From an uncultured Sphingomonas sp. (GTDB taxonomy: Bacteria > Pseudomonadota > Alphaproteobacteria > Sphingomonadales > Sphingomonadaceae), in contig NZ_CAKZHV010000032.1 in NCBI RefSeq assembly GCF_936927845.1, positions 1 to 64,000 on the forward strand: a stretch of 64,000 bases of DNA. The letters are read 5' to 3'. Under the pieces are notes generated by a model that ran no database searches, was not told the DNA's origin, and saw only the letters and a list, made by a program, of their open reading frames with translations. Position numbers and translations under genes: made by a program. This document shows, piece after piece, positions 44,402-54,200 of the stretch. Position 1 is the first letter of the stretch. Each line of letters begins with the position of its first letter.

Positions 44402-46387
44402 ATGAAGGCGGGCGCATTGATCGGTATCGTGGCGGGTGTTGGGGCGGCGCTGTTGCTGGCGCAGAGCCAGGTTGGTCCGGTGGCGCCATATTCGGGTCAG
44501 GCAGGCGTGCAACCCGATGCGCAGGCGCAGGCCGCGGGCCTCGCGCAGGCGCTCGCGCAATGGAAGGTCTTGCAGCAGAGCGATTCGCTGCCGTTCGACA
44601 CCTACGCCTCCTTCCTCCTCGCGCATCCCGGCTGGCCCAACCAGACCGCCAACCGCCGCGCGGCGGAGAAGCAGGCGGCGACCGGTTACGCCACCCCCGC
44701 GAATGTCATCGCCTTCTGCCGCCGTTTTCCGCCGCTGACTGGCACCGGCTGGCTGGCGTGCGCACGGGCGTATCAGGCGAGCGGCAGTACGAGCGAGGCC
44801 TATGCCGCCGCGCGCGCGGCCTGGCGCAGCGGCGCGCTGTCGCCGACCGACGAGAGCGCGGTGCTGACGGGCTTCGCCGGCGCGCTGACCCCGACCGACC
44901 ATGACGCGCGCATGGACACGCTGCTGTGGCAGGGTCAGACCGGCGCGGCGGCGCGGCAGATCGCGCTGACGAGTGCGGGCGCGCGGCCGCTGTTCGAGGC
45001 GCGGCTGGCGTTCCGCACCGGCGACGCGAACGCCTCCGCACTCGCCTCGGTCAACGATGCCGCTGGCGCGAGCGACGCGGGCTACATCGCCGACAAGGCC
45101 GTGTGGCTGCGCAACAGCGGTGCGTCGCCGAGCGCGCGCGGCTGGCTGGCGCGTACGCGCTCGGCGCTGATCCGCCCGGGCAATGTCGAGAAATTCTACG
45201 AGGTGCTGCTGACCAACGCGCGCGGCGCCGCGGCGGACGGGCAATGGCAGACCGCCTACGACATCGCGCGGCAGATCGACGATGCCTATCCGCCAGGCAC
45301 CGACATTTCGGCCAAGCCCTACGGCGAGCGCGACGATTACACGAGCCTCGCCTGGCTCGCGGGGCAGACCGCGCTCACCAAGCTCAACCGGCCCGCCGAC
45401 GCCGCCTTCCTGTTCCAACGCTACGGCGAGGCGAGCCAGTCGCCGCAGACGCGCGCCAAGGGGTTCTATTGGGCGGCACGCGCGGCGGAAGCTGCCGGCA
45501 AGCCCGAGGCGGCGGGCCTGTTCACGCGCGCCGGTGGCTACCGCGACCAATATTACGGCCAGTTGGCGCTGGAGCACCTGCGCCAACCACTGGTCGCGCC
45601 GCCCGCGCTGCCACCGCGCGCGATCGACCCCGCGGTGCGCGCCGCCTTCTTCAACCGCGAAACCGTACGCGCCGCACAATTGCTGGGGCGAACCGGACAG
45701 CGGCAGGACCAGACCGCGTTCGTTCGCCTGATCGCGGGCGACGCGAAGAGTGACACCGACCATCTGCTGACCGAGGAGCTATCGCGCCAACTCGGGCGCC
45801 CCGATCTGGCGGTGCTGGTTGGGCGCAACGCGATGCAGAACGGGCTGACCGAATATAGCGCGGTCGCCTTCCCGACCGTGCCGGTACCGGGCGGTTACGA
45901 GAGCCAGTGGACGATGATCCACGCGGTCAGCCGGCAGGAAAGCCAGTTCGACCGCGAGGCACGCAGCCCCGTCGGCGCGAGCGGGCTGATGCAGTTGATG
46001 CCCGCGACCGCGCGCGAGCAGGCGGGCAAGCTCGGCCTGCCCTATGACGCCGCGCGGCTGACCGCAGATACGAGCTACAACGTGATGCTGGGATCAAGCT
46101 ATTTCCAGCGCATCTTCGGCCTGTACGGCAGCTATCCGCTCGCGATCGCGGCGTATAACGCGGGGCCGGGCAACGTGAACAAGTGGCTGCGCGCCAACGG
46201 TGACCCGCGCACCGGCGGGGTCGACATGGTCGATTGGGTCGAGGCGATCCCGTACAGCGAGACACGCAACTACGTGCAGCGCGTGCTGGAGAATGCTGTC
46301 GTCTACGACCTGATGAACCCGGCGCGTGCGAAGAGCCGTGGCCCGGCCAACCTCAGCTGGTATCTCGGGCGCAGCCGCCCGGGTTGA
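44402..46387 (+). CDS. Soluble lytic murein transglycosylase
   Basis: Cleaves peptidoglycan glycan strands in the periplasm. The 661-residue protein has an N-terminal signal/anchor (ALIGIVAGVGAALLLAQ), a long alpha-superhelical U domain and the C-terminal SLT domain: catalytic Glu in VSRQESQFDREARSPVGA, then GLMQLMPATAREQA, AIAAYNAGPGNVNKWL and YSETRNYVQRV. ATG 44402 is chosen with GGA 7 bases upstream; ATG 44396 is equally open. Confidence 0.93.
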   Translation: MKAGALIGIVAGVGAALLLAQSQVGPVAPYSGQAGVQPDAQAQAAGLAQALAQWKVLQQSDSLPFDTYASFLLAHPGWPNQTANRRAAEKQAATGYATPANVIAFCRRFPPLTGTGWLACARAYQASGSTSEAYAAARAAWRSGALSPTDESAVLTGFAGALTPTDHDARMDTLLWQGQTGAAARQIALTSAGARPLFEARLAFRTGDANASALASVNDAAGASDAGYIADKAVWLRNSGASPSARGWLARTRSALIRPGNVEKFYEVLLTNARGAAADGQWQTAYDIARQIDDAYPPGTDISAKPYGERDDYTSLAWLAGQTALTKLNRPADAAFLFQRYGEASQSPQTRAKGFYWAARAAEAAGKPEAAGLFTRAGGYRDQYYGQLALEHLRQPLVAPPALPPRAIDPAVRAAFFNRETVRAAQLLGRTGQRQDQTAFVRLIAGDAKSDTDHLLTEELSRQLGRPDLAVLVGRNAMQNGLTEYSAVAFPTVPVPGGYESQWTMIHAVSRQESQFDREARSPVGASGLMQLMPATAREQAGKLGLPYDAARLTADTSYNVMLGSSYFQRIFGLYGSYPLAIAAYNAGPGNVNKWLRANGDPRTGGVDMVDWVEAIPYSETRNYVQRVLENAVVYDLMNPARAKSRGPANLSWYLGRSRPG

Positions 46388-46432
46388 TCGACGGGGTGAC
46401 GGGCGCAACTAGGTTCGGCTAGTCGCACTCGC

Positions 46433-46915
46433 ATGGATCGACCCAATTACATCACCCCGGCGGGTTACGCGGTGCTGCGCCGCGAATATGAGCAATTGTT
46501 CGCGACCGAGCGCCCCAAGCTGGTCGAGACGATCGCCTGGGCGGCCGGCAACGGCGATCGCAGCGAGAACGGCGATTATATCTACGGCCGCAAGCGGCTG
46601 CGCGAGATCGACCGCCGGCTCGGCTGGCTGTCCCGGCGGATGAAGGCGGCAAAGGTGGTTGATCCCGCCGCCGCGCCCGATCGCTCGCGCATCTATTTCG
46701 GCGCGACCGCGCGTATCGTCGACGAGGACGATCACGAGCGCGAACTGACGCTGGTCGGCGACGACGAGGCCGACGCCGGCAAGGGCTTGGTCGGCTGGAA
46801 CGCGCCGCTCGCGCGCGCGCTGCGCGGTGCGGCGGTCGGCGACGTACGCCGCGTTGCGCTACCTGCGGGCGAGCGTGAATATGAGGTGATCGCAATCTCT
46901 TATCCCGGCGCGTGA
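46433..46915 (+). CDS. greB: GreB-type transcription elongation factor
   Basis: Stimulates transcript cleavage by stalled RNA polymerase. The 160-residue protein opens NYITPAGYAVLRREYEQL, has the coiled-coil tip NGDRSENGDYIYGRKRLRE with its acidic residues, and an FKBP-like end domain (GDVRRVALPAGEREYEVIAI). The IYGRKRLREID stretch points to GreB rather than GreA. It follows the transglycosylase by 45 bases. Confidence 0.92.
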   Translation: MDRPNYITPAGYAVLRREYEQLFATERPKLVETIAWAAGNGDRSENGDYIYGRKRLREIDRRLGWLSRRMKAAKVVDPAAAPDRSRIYFGATARIVDEDDHERELTLVGDDEADAGKGLVGWNAPLARALRGAAVGDVRRVALPAGEREYEVIAISYPGA

Positions 46916-46964
46916 GGAACGCGGGCGCGGGCCTGTCCGTTCGTGCCGCGAAGGAGAAGCAACC

Positions 46965-47207
46965 ATGACCGAGCAGACCCGCACCGATAGCGCGCGCGAC
47001 CACGATGACAAGGACCTGATCGAGGGCATGATCCCCGGTGGCGAGGCGCAGACGGGCACCAGCGGCGGCGCGCTCGCGCGCGATGTCGGGTCGCAGGCCG
47101 ACATGAAGTCGGTGACCGACCCCGATGGCGAGACGCGCGCGACCAAGCAGGACGACATCAACGCGGGCGTCGCCTACGACAGCGACCGTCGCGGCTCGAA
47201 CGGCTGA
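46965..47207 (+). CDS. Small hydrophilic protein, unknown function
   Basis: An 80-residue, highly charged protein with no hydrophobic segment (EQTRTDSARDHDDKDLIEGM; TDPDGETRATKQDDINAG), probably disordered. It has a good ribosome binding site (GAAGGAGAAG). I recognise no domain; composition is like small stress-associated proteins, but that is only an impression. Confidence 0.7.
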   Translation: MTEQTRTDSARDHDDKDLIEGMIPGGEAQTGTSGGALARDVGSQADMKSVTDPDGETRATKQDDINAGVAYDSDRRGSNG

Positions 47208-47306
47208 CTCAGCGCTTCCTGCGCGCCGTGCTAAGACAGGGCGCGCAGGGACGATAACACCGGCGCGCGGCTTGACGCCGCCGCCGTCGCGGTCGACACC
47301 CGCGCC

Positions 47307-48119
47307 ATGCCGACCGACGACACGCCCACCCGAAACATCGCGCTGCTGATCGACGCGGACAATGCGTCGTGGCACGCGCTCGATCCGGTGCTGACCGTGC
47401 TGGCGGAGCTCGGCACCGTCAACATCCGCCGCGTTTACGGCAATTGGTCGAAGCCCGGGCTGAAGGGCTGGCGCGACATGAGCGTGCGCCACGGGATCGA
47501 GCCGCAACAGCAGTTCGACCTGACCAAGGGCAAGAACGCGACCGACATGAAGATGACCATCGACGCGATGGACCTGCTGTTCCGCGGTCGCGTCGAGGGC
47601 TTCGGGATCATGTCGTCGGACAGCGACTTCATGCCGCTCGCCACCCGCATCCGGCAGGATGGGCTGCCCGTTTACGGCTTCGGCACCGCCAAGACGCCGC
47701 AGGGGTTCCGACAGGCGTGCAGCCGCTTCATCGACGTCGCGGCACTCTTGACCGACAATGGCGAAGCGGCATCGCCGGCCGCACCGGTGGCGACGAGCGA
47801 CGTCCCGCTCACCGACACGCTGCCGCCCGCGATCGGCACGCGCACATCGTCGGGCTCCGCCGCCCCCGCCGCGCCGCGCAAGACCAAACCGCCGGTCGAC
47901 CAGGAATTATTGAAGCTGCTGATCGACGCGTACGATGCGTCGAAGCGCGATGAGAAGGGCTATGTCAGTCTGTCGGCGATGGGGCAGCTCGCGGCCAATC
48001 GCTCGTCGTTCGACGTGCGTAACTACGGGTTCAAGCGCTTGTCCGACTTGGTCGAGTCGGTACCCAATTTCCAGATCGAGCGGCGCGAAGGCCGCGCCCT
48101 CGTGAAAAGGCTTCGTTGA
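47307..48119 (+). CDS. NYN-domain nuclease-like protein with C-terminal LOTUS/OST-HTH domain
   Basis: A 270-residue protein. The N-terminal NYN/PIN-like domain carries the acidic metal-site residues LLIDADNA (Asp16, Asp18), KNATDMKMTIDAMDLL and GIMSSDSDFMPLA. After an Ala/Pro-rich linker (about 150-185) comes an OST-HTH/LOTUS RNA-binding domain (ELLKLLIDAYDASKRDEKGY; NYGFKRLSDLVESVPNFQIE). LabA-like proteins of this architecture probably act on RNA. It overlaps the M28 peptidase by one base. Confidence 0.9.
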   Translation: MPTDDTPTRNIALLIDADNASWHALDPVLTVLAELGTVNIRRVYGNWSKPGLKGWRDMSVRHGIEPQQQFDLTKGKNATDMKMTIDAMDLLFRGRVEGFGIMSSDSDFMPLATRIRQDGLPVYGFGTAKTPQGFRQACSRFIDVAALLTDNGEAASPAAPVATSDVPLTDTLPPAIGTRTSSGSAAPAAPRKTKPPVDQELLKLLIDAYDASKRDEKGYVSLSAMGQLAANRSSFDVRNYGFKRLSDLVESVPNFQIERREGRALVKRLR

Positions 48120-49747
48120 TGCGCTCCCTCCTCCTCGCCGGCGTCACCGCGGCATTGTTGTCGACCGCGGCTGCTGCGCAGACCGATCCGGCGCGGCTGT
48201 CCCAGACGGTCAAGACGCTCGCCTCGGACCGCTTCGGCGGTCGCGCGCCCGGCACCGCGGGTGAGAAAGTGACGATCGACTGGCTGGTCGCACAGTTCAA
48301 GGCGCTGGGGCTCGAGCCCGGCGGCACGAACGGCGCGTGGACGCAAACGGTGCCGATGATCCACACCCGTATCGGCGCGGGCGCGACGATGCGCGCTGGG
48401 ACAACCGTGCTGACGCAGGGCAAGGAGATCGCAGTCACGACCGTCGGCGCCGCCCCGCGGATCGCGATCAAGGACGCACCGATGGTGTTCGTCGGCTACG
48501 GCGTGTCCGCGCCCGAGGCGAAATGGGACGACTTCAAGGGACAGGACCTCAAAGGCAAGGTCGCGGTGTTCCTGGTCAACGATCCCGATTTCGAGGCGCA
48601 GCCGGGCGAGGACGCCAAAGGCCGCTTCGGCGACCGGCGGATGACCTATTACGGGCGCTGGACCTACAAGTTCGAGGAAGCCGCCAGGCGGGGCGCCGCC
48701 GCCGCGCTGATCGTCCACGATACCGGCGGCGCGGGTTACCCGTGGTCGACCGTCAACGCATCGAACGGCGAGAATTACGACATCGTGCGCGCGGCCGGTG
48801 ACGCTCGCGTGCCGTTACAGGGCTGGATCGAGCACGACACCGCCGACCGGCTGTTCAAAGGTGCAGGGCTCGACCTCGCGCGCTTGCGCGTGCAGGCGCG
48901 TTCCGCCTCGTTCCGCCCGGTCGACATGAAGCTCGCCTTCTCCGCCGACGCGCCCGTCTCGGTCGAGCGGATCGAGAGCGCCAACGTGCTCGCCAAGATT
49001 TCCGGCGCCAAACGCCCGCGCGAGAGCGTGATGTTCGGCGCGCACTGGGACGCTTACGGCGAGGGTCCGGCGGATGCGAGCGGCGCAACGCTGCGCCCGG
49101 GTGCGAACGACGATGCGCTCGGCGTCGCGGGCGTCATCGAGCTCGCGCGCCAGTTCAAGGCGGCGCCCGCGCCCGAGCGGACGATGGTGTTCGCGCTCTG
49201 GACCGGCGAGGAACGCGGGCTCCTCGGCTCCGAATATTATGCGACGCACCCGATTTACCCGCTGAGCCTGACGGCTGCGAACCTGACGCTCGACATCCTG
49301 CAAACCGCCGGACCTGCGCGCGATATCATCCTGGTCGGTAAGGGGCAGAGCTCGCTCGACGATCTGCTGACCGAGGCAGCCGCCAAGCAGGGTCGTACGA
49401 TCACGCCCGAGACATTCAGCGAGCGCGGGCTGTTCTACCGCGCCGACCATTTCTCGGTCGTGCGCCGCGGCGTGCCGTCACTGCTGCTGATGGCGCTGGG
49501 CGGCGCGCCCGACCTGCGCCAGGGCGGCACGGCGGCGGGGCAGCGATGGCTCGACGGCTATATGGCCTGCTACCACAAGACGTGCGACCGCTGGTCGGCC
49601 GACTGGAATCTAACCGGCGCGGCGCAGGACGTCGACCTGTTCCACGACATGGGTGAGCGATTGAGCCACGCCGGCGTCTGGCCGACGTGGAGCGCGACGT
49701 CCGAATTCACCGCGACGCGCGGCAGGACCAAAGCGGAGCGGCGCTGA
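48119..49747 (+). CDS. M28-family zinc aminopeptidase, exported
   Basis: An exported di-zinc peptidase of 542 residues with a signal peptide (RSLLLAGVTAALLSTAAAAQ), a PA-like inserted domain (DAPMVFVGYGVSAPEAKWDD) and the metal-site motifs FGAHWDAYG, GANDDALGVA, ALWTGEERGLLGSEYY and RADHFSVVRRG. Substrate unknown. The ATG overlaps the stop of the NYN gene. It converges with the Hpt gene with three bases between. Confidence 0.9.
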   Translation: MRSLLLAGVTAALLSTAAAAQTDPARLSQTVKTLASDRFGGRAPGTAGEKVTIDWLVAQFKALGLEPGGTNGAWTQTVPMIHTRIGAGATMRAGTTVLTQGKEIAVTTVGAAPRIAIKDAPMVFVGYGVSAPEAKWDDFKGQDLKGKVAVFLVNDPDFEAQPGEDAKGRFGDRRMTYYGRWTYKFEEAARRGAAAALIVHDTGGAGYPWSTVNASNGENYDIVRAAGDARVPLQGWIEHDTADRLFKGAGLDLARLRVQARSASFRPVDMKLAFSADAPVSVERIESANVLAKISGAKRPRESVMFGAHWDAYGEGPADASGATLRPGANDDALGVAGVIELARQFKAAPAPERTMVFALWTGEERGLLGSEYYATHPIYPLSLTAANLTLDILQTAGPARDIILVGKGQSSLDDLLTEAAAKQGRTITPETFSERGLFYRADHFSVVRRGVPSLLLMALGGAPDLRQGGTAAGQRWLDGYMACYHKTCDRWSADWNLTGAAQDVDLFHDMGERLSHAGVWPTWSATSEFTATRGRTKAERR

Positions 49748-49750
49748 CGA

Positions 49751-50113
49751 TCAGGCGGCCTGCAAGGTCGCCTGCACCGCCTCCAACTCGCCCAGCGTGT
49801 CGAGCGCGCAGCCCGGCAATTCCTGTGCGTGCGCGACGATCGCGTCGTCGCCGGCATGTTCGACCGTATCGGCCAGCAGCGCGATCCGGCGCGCACCGAC
49901 GCTGAGCGCGGCACCTTTTAAAAAGTGCGCCGCCGCGCGTGCGTTCGGCAAATCACCCTGTCGCGCGAGGTGCAGCACCATCGACGGGCGCGTCTCCATC
50001 TCCTTGCTAAAGGTACGAATGAGCTGAAGCACCTGCGCACCCGGCAGGAAGTCGGCGAATTCGCGCAACTGCGCGGGGTCGATCAGCGGGGCGGCATGTT
50101 GGTCGGCAGTCAC
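49751..50113 (-). CDS. Stand-alone histidine phosphotransfer (Hpt) protein
   Basis: A 120-residue four-helix Hpt protein with phospho-accepting His63 in AAAHFLKGAALSVG. It would relay phosphate between a hybrid kinase receiver and a response regulator. GTG 50113 overlaps the stop of the LuxR-type regulator gene, and a MASE1 hybrid kinase is encoded upstream on the same strand, so a split phosphorelay is likely. Confidence 0.85.
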   Translation of the reverse strand: MTADQHAAPLIDPAQLREFADFLPGAQVLQLIRTFSKEMETRPSMVLHLARQGDLPNARAAAHFLKGAALSVGARRIALLADTVEHAGDDAIVAHAQELPGCALDTLGELEAVQATLQAA

Positions 50114-50748
50114 GACTGGGCTCGCTGTTGCATGAGGATGGCCTGCGTGCGGTTGGGCACCGCCAGCTTCTTGAGGATCGCCTTGACGTGCGCCTTCACG
50201 GTGATCTCCGACAGACCGAGATCGAACGCGATCTGCTTGTTCAACCGCCCGCTCTCCATCGCGTTCAGCACCCGCGACTGCGCCCCGGTGAGCGAGGATA
50301 ATCGCGCAAAGTCGCTGTCGGCGGGCAGAGCGGCCTCGTCGATCGCGAAGGAAAACCACGTGCCGCCCGCGATCACCGCGCGCATCGCCTCGACCATCAC
50401 CGAGATTGGTGTCGCTTTGGACAGGTAACCATGTGCTCCGGTGGCGGCGACCTGCTGCTCGATCTCGGGATTGAGCGCGCCGCTGATCACCAGCATGCGC
50501 AAGTGCGGAAAACGATCCAACAAGGCAGGCACCCCCAGCACCGAACGATTGTCGGGTAGCGCGAGATCGAGCGTCATCAGCGTCGCCTCCCCTGCCCGCT
50601 CGCTCGCCTCGGCCAGTGACGCCGCCTCCACCACCGTCAGCTCGGGTGCGGCCACTCCCAGCGCCATCGCGGTTGCCTGACGACACATCGGATGGTCATC
50701 GACCACGATGGCGAGCGCGGAGGCTGCGGCGGGGGCGGGGGCGGACAT
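50110..50748 (-). CDS. NarL/LuxR-family response regulator
   Basis: A 212-residue two-domain regulator. Receiver: VVDDHPMCRQATAMAL, Asp61 in TLDLALPDN, and LSKATPISVM with the conserved Lys. DNA-binding domain: LTGAQSRVLNAMESGRLNKQ and LGLSEITVKAHVKAILKKL. ATG 50748 is chosen over a start 16 codons earlier. It is coupled to the Hpt gene. Confidence 0.92.
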   Translation of the reverse strand: MSAPAPAAASALAIVVDDHPMCRQATAMALGVAAPELTVVEAASLAEASERAGEATLMTLDLALPDNRSVLGVPALLDRFPHLRMLVISGALNPEIEQQVAATGAHGYLSKATPISVMVEAMRAVIAGGTWFSFAIDEAALPADSDFARLSSLTGAQSRVLNAMESGRLNKQIAFDLGLSEITVKAHVKAILKKLAVPNRTQAILMQQRAQS

Positions 50749-50860
50749 GGTGGCTAGGCTCCGATCAGTTCGCACCCGTGCCGGGGTGCAATTCATCGGC
50801 GCTTACGACGGCAATGGTAAGCAAAGCGGTAACGACGTTCGATCGCGTCGGTGTGGCTGC

Positions 50861-51142
50861 TCAGTTGATGCTGGCGATCAGCGCACTGAGCTGGCGCCGC
50901 CCAAGGTCGTTGACCGAAATGTTTGTGCGCGCCGCCGCCGCCCTCTGCCCGACGGTGCGCAGCAGCGCCGCCTGGTAATTGGCGCATCCCGCGCTTGCCG
51001 CGGTGTTGAGGCAGACGGTGCTGCCGTCCATCGCGGTGCGCACGACGACCGGGCGCAAGGGATTGGCGCGGCCGGTGTCGGCCTGCGCGGTGCCCGCCAG
51101 CGCGGTCATGGCAGCGGCGGCGATCAGAGTATGGCGGATCAT
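50861..51142 (-). CDS. Small exported protein, unknown function
   Basis: A 93-residue protein with a signal peptide (MIRHTLIAAAAMTALAGTAQA) and two cysteines (STVCLN, AGCANY). The C-terminal half is Ala/Arg-rich. It lies between the hybrid kinase and LuxR regulator genes on the same strand. I cannot tell whether it is a periplasmic partner of the kinase. Confidence 0.68.
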   Translation of the reverse strand: MIRHTLIAAAAMTALAGTAQADTGRANPLRPVVVRTAMDGSTVCLNTAASAGCANYQAALLRTVGQRAAAARTNISVNDLGRRQLSALIASIN

Positions 51143-51256
51143 GGTTCGGCTCCGTGGTCTGTTCGTGGCGGGGCGGGTCGACGCCCTCTCGATGATCCGC
51201 TTCTGCCCGCTTCCGCAGGTCGGCGGTATCACTCCTTGGGGTGAGAGCCGCGTCGA

Positions 51257-54200
51257 TCAGGCAGCGCGGTTGAGCCGGGTCAGCCCTTGCTCCAGCACCG
51301 CCGGCAGGTCGTCGCCGACGCAGCCCGACACGGCGTGCGCGACATCGGCGGCGGCGGCGGCGAGCGGGGACGCACCGCTGGCAGCGAGCGTGCGCAGGTG
51401 CGCGGCGATCTCGATCAGCGTCGCTTCCTCGAACGCGCCGCGCCGGATCAACGTCGACAGCGCTTCGAGCACGGTGCGGCAATCGGGCGTGGCGGCGCGT
51501 CCCCAGCGGTCGAGCACCTGCTGCAACTCCGCGAGGCGCAGCGGCTTGGCAAGGTGCGCCTGCATGCCGGCAGCCAGGCACAGATCGATGTCATCGGCGT
51601 AGGCGTTGGCGGTCAGCGCGACGATCGGCAGCGCCGCGGCCGAGTGCCCCGCGCTGCGCAGGCGGCGCGTCGCCTCCAACCCGTCGACCTCGGGCATCTG
51701 CATGTCCATGAGCACGAGGGCGAAGGGATCGCCCGCCGCCTCTGCCTCGGCGACCGCAGCGACCGCCGCCGCGCCATCGGCCGCGACGACGCAGCGCGCG
51801 CCCAGTCGTTCGAGCATCGCCGACGCGAGCATCTGATTGATCTCGTGATCCTCAGCCAGCAGCACGCGTAGATCGCGCGCATCTGCGCGCGTCGGCAATG
51901 CGGCGGGCAGCGGCGCGACCGTGGCCGCGCCCGCCGCGGCGATCAGCGGCACGCGCAGGAAGAAGCTGCTACCGGCACCGGGCACGCTCGTCATCCGCAG
52001 CGATCCGTTCATCAGCCGCGCGAGCTGCGCGCCGATCGCGAGGCCGAGCCCCGATCCGCCGTAGCGGCGCGCCGTCGACTCGTCGGATTGCATGAACTTG
52101 TCGAAGATGGCGGCGTGGCGCGCGGGCTCGATGCCGATGCCGGTGTCGCGCACCTCGATCTCCAGCCACGCGCCGGCGTCGTCAGTCACCGCCTCTGCCC
52201 GCAGCGTGACCGCGCCTGCGGCGGTGAACTTGACCGCGTTGCCGAGCAGGTTGAGCACGATCTGGCGCAGCCGCAGCCCATCCCCCTGGATGCGTGGCGG
52301 AATGGCGTCCGCGACCTCGCAGGTGAGCGCCAGCCCCTTCTGCTCGGCCAGCGGCGCCATCAGCTTGGCGCAACCGCGCAGCGCGTGGCGCAGGTCGACC
52401 GCCTCGCTCGCGATCTGCATCTGCCCGGCGTCGATCTTCGAGAGATCGAGAATGTCGTTGAGCAGCCGCATCATCGCACGGCCCGAATCGGCGATCACCT
52501 GCACGCGCGCGCGCTGCTGCGGTTCGAGTTCGCCGTCGAGCAGCAGCTCGGTTGCGCCGATCACGCCGTTCATCGGGGTGCGGATTTCATGGCTCATGTT
52601 GGCGAGGAAATTGGCCTTTGCCGCACCGGCGATCTCGGCCGCGTCGCGCGCCGCAGCAAGCTGGAGTTCCAGCTCCTTGCGCGCGGTGACGTCGCGGATC
52701 GACACGATGATCTCCTGCGCGGCGCCGCTCGCCGGATTGCGGACCAGCCCGCAATTCGCCTCCAGCCAGCGCCACGTGCCGGGCCGGTCGACCGGTTCCG
52801 AGCGATAGCTGACAACCATCTTGTCGATGATCCCGCGCGCCAGATCCTGGTAGGCGGCGCGCACGATTGCGTCGTCCTCGGGATGGAAGCGCGACAGCAT
52901 CGACGCGCCGAGCAACTGCTCGGGCGCGGCACCGATCACCTCGCGGACCGAGGGCGAGGCGTAGAGGCAGGTGCCGTCGAGCGCCAGGCGGAACACCGCG
53001 TCGGTCGCGTTGCTGGCGAGCAAGCGCAACTGCGCCTCGCTGTCGGCGAGCGCGGCGGCGGCAAAGGTGCGCTCGCTGATGTCGATCGTGACGCCGATGT
53101 GCCCGACCGGGCAGGCGAACAGGTCACGCTCGACCGCGGTCATCGCATCGGCCCAGATCAGCGTCCCGTCGGCATGAACGAAACGGAACTCGCCGCGGTA
53201 ATTGCCGCCGCTCGCGGCAGTTGCCTGCCAGTCGGCAAAGACGCGCGCACGATCAGCCGGGTGGACCGCATCGCTCCACCCGTCGCCGGCCGCCTGCGCC
53301 GGGGTCAGACCCGACAGCACGTACCAGGCGCGGTTGGCGTAGGTCAGCCCACCGTCCGCGTCGGTGCGGAAGATGCCCACCGGCGCCAGATCGGCGAGCG
53401 TCTGGAAACGATGCTCGCTCTCGCGCAGCGCCTGCTCGAAGGCGAGCCGATCGGTCACGTCGTGGAGCGAGCCGACGGTGGAATACCCGCTGCGCTCGTT
53501 GTCAGGCAGCATGCGCGCGCTGACGTCGACGTGGCGGATCGCACCGTCGCGGCGGATGATGCGCAACCGGCCGACCTGCCCCTCCAGCGTGCGCGCGGCG
53601 TGGCGCTGCTGCAGATCGGCGAGGATCGGCATGTCGGCGGGGTGGATCACGTCGCGGACGTGCGTGCCGAGCGCGTCGGCGACGGGTGTCCCGGTCAATC
53701 GCTCCCATGCCGGGTTGAGGAACGACCAGCAGCCGTCGGTGTCGACGCGGTAAAGCACCTCCTGCATGTTCGCGAGCATCGCCTGCGCGTTGTCGTTGCG
53801 GGTGCGCAGGTCGTTGCGGACGCGCTCCAACCGGCGCAGGATCACCGCGACGGGCAGCCCCATGCAGAAATTGGCGGCGAGGAACAATTGCAACACCAGC
53901 ATCTGGCCGTGCACGCCGCCCCGCGTCAGGGTAATCGGACCCGACCCGTGATAGGTTGCGACAGAAGCAACGAGCGCCAGCACGACGACGGTCACCGCCG
54001 CACCCAATTGACCGAGGCGGAGCGCGGCGAGCATCACCACCGGTCCGGTCAGGAACAAGAGCGGGTAGCTCGATTGCGAGAACAGCAATACGGCGAGCAC
54101 CAGCGCAACGACCGAAAATGCCGCTGCCTCGTTCGCGCTCGTCCGGCATTCGTGCCGCGTGCCCTTGCTGAGACCGTAGGCGATCGAGACGAGCGGCGCG

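Noticed and set aside
50772..50789. Six-base GCACCC/GGGTGC hairpin upstream of the LuxR regulator
   Set aside because: Short, no T run, and such stems are common by chance in GC-rich DNA.
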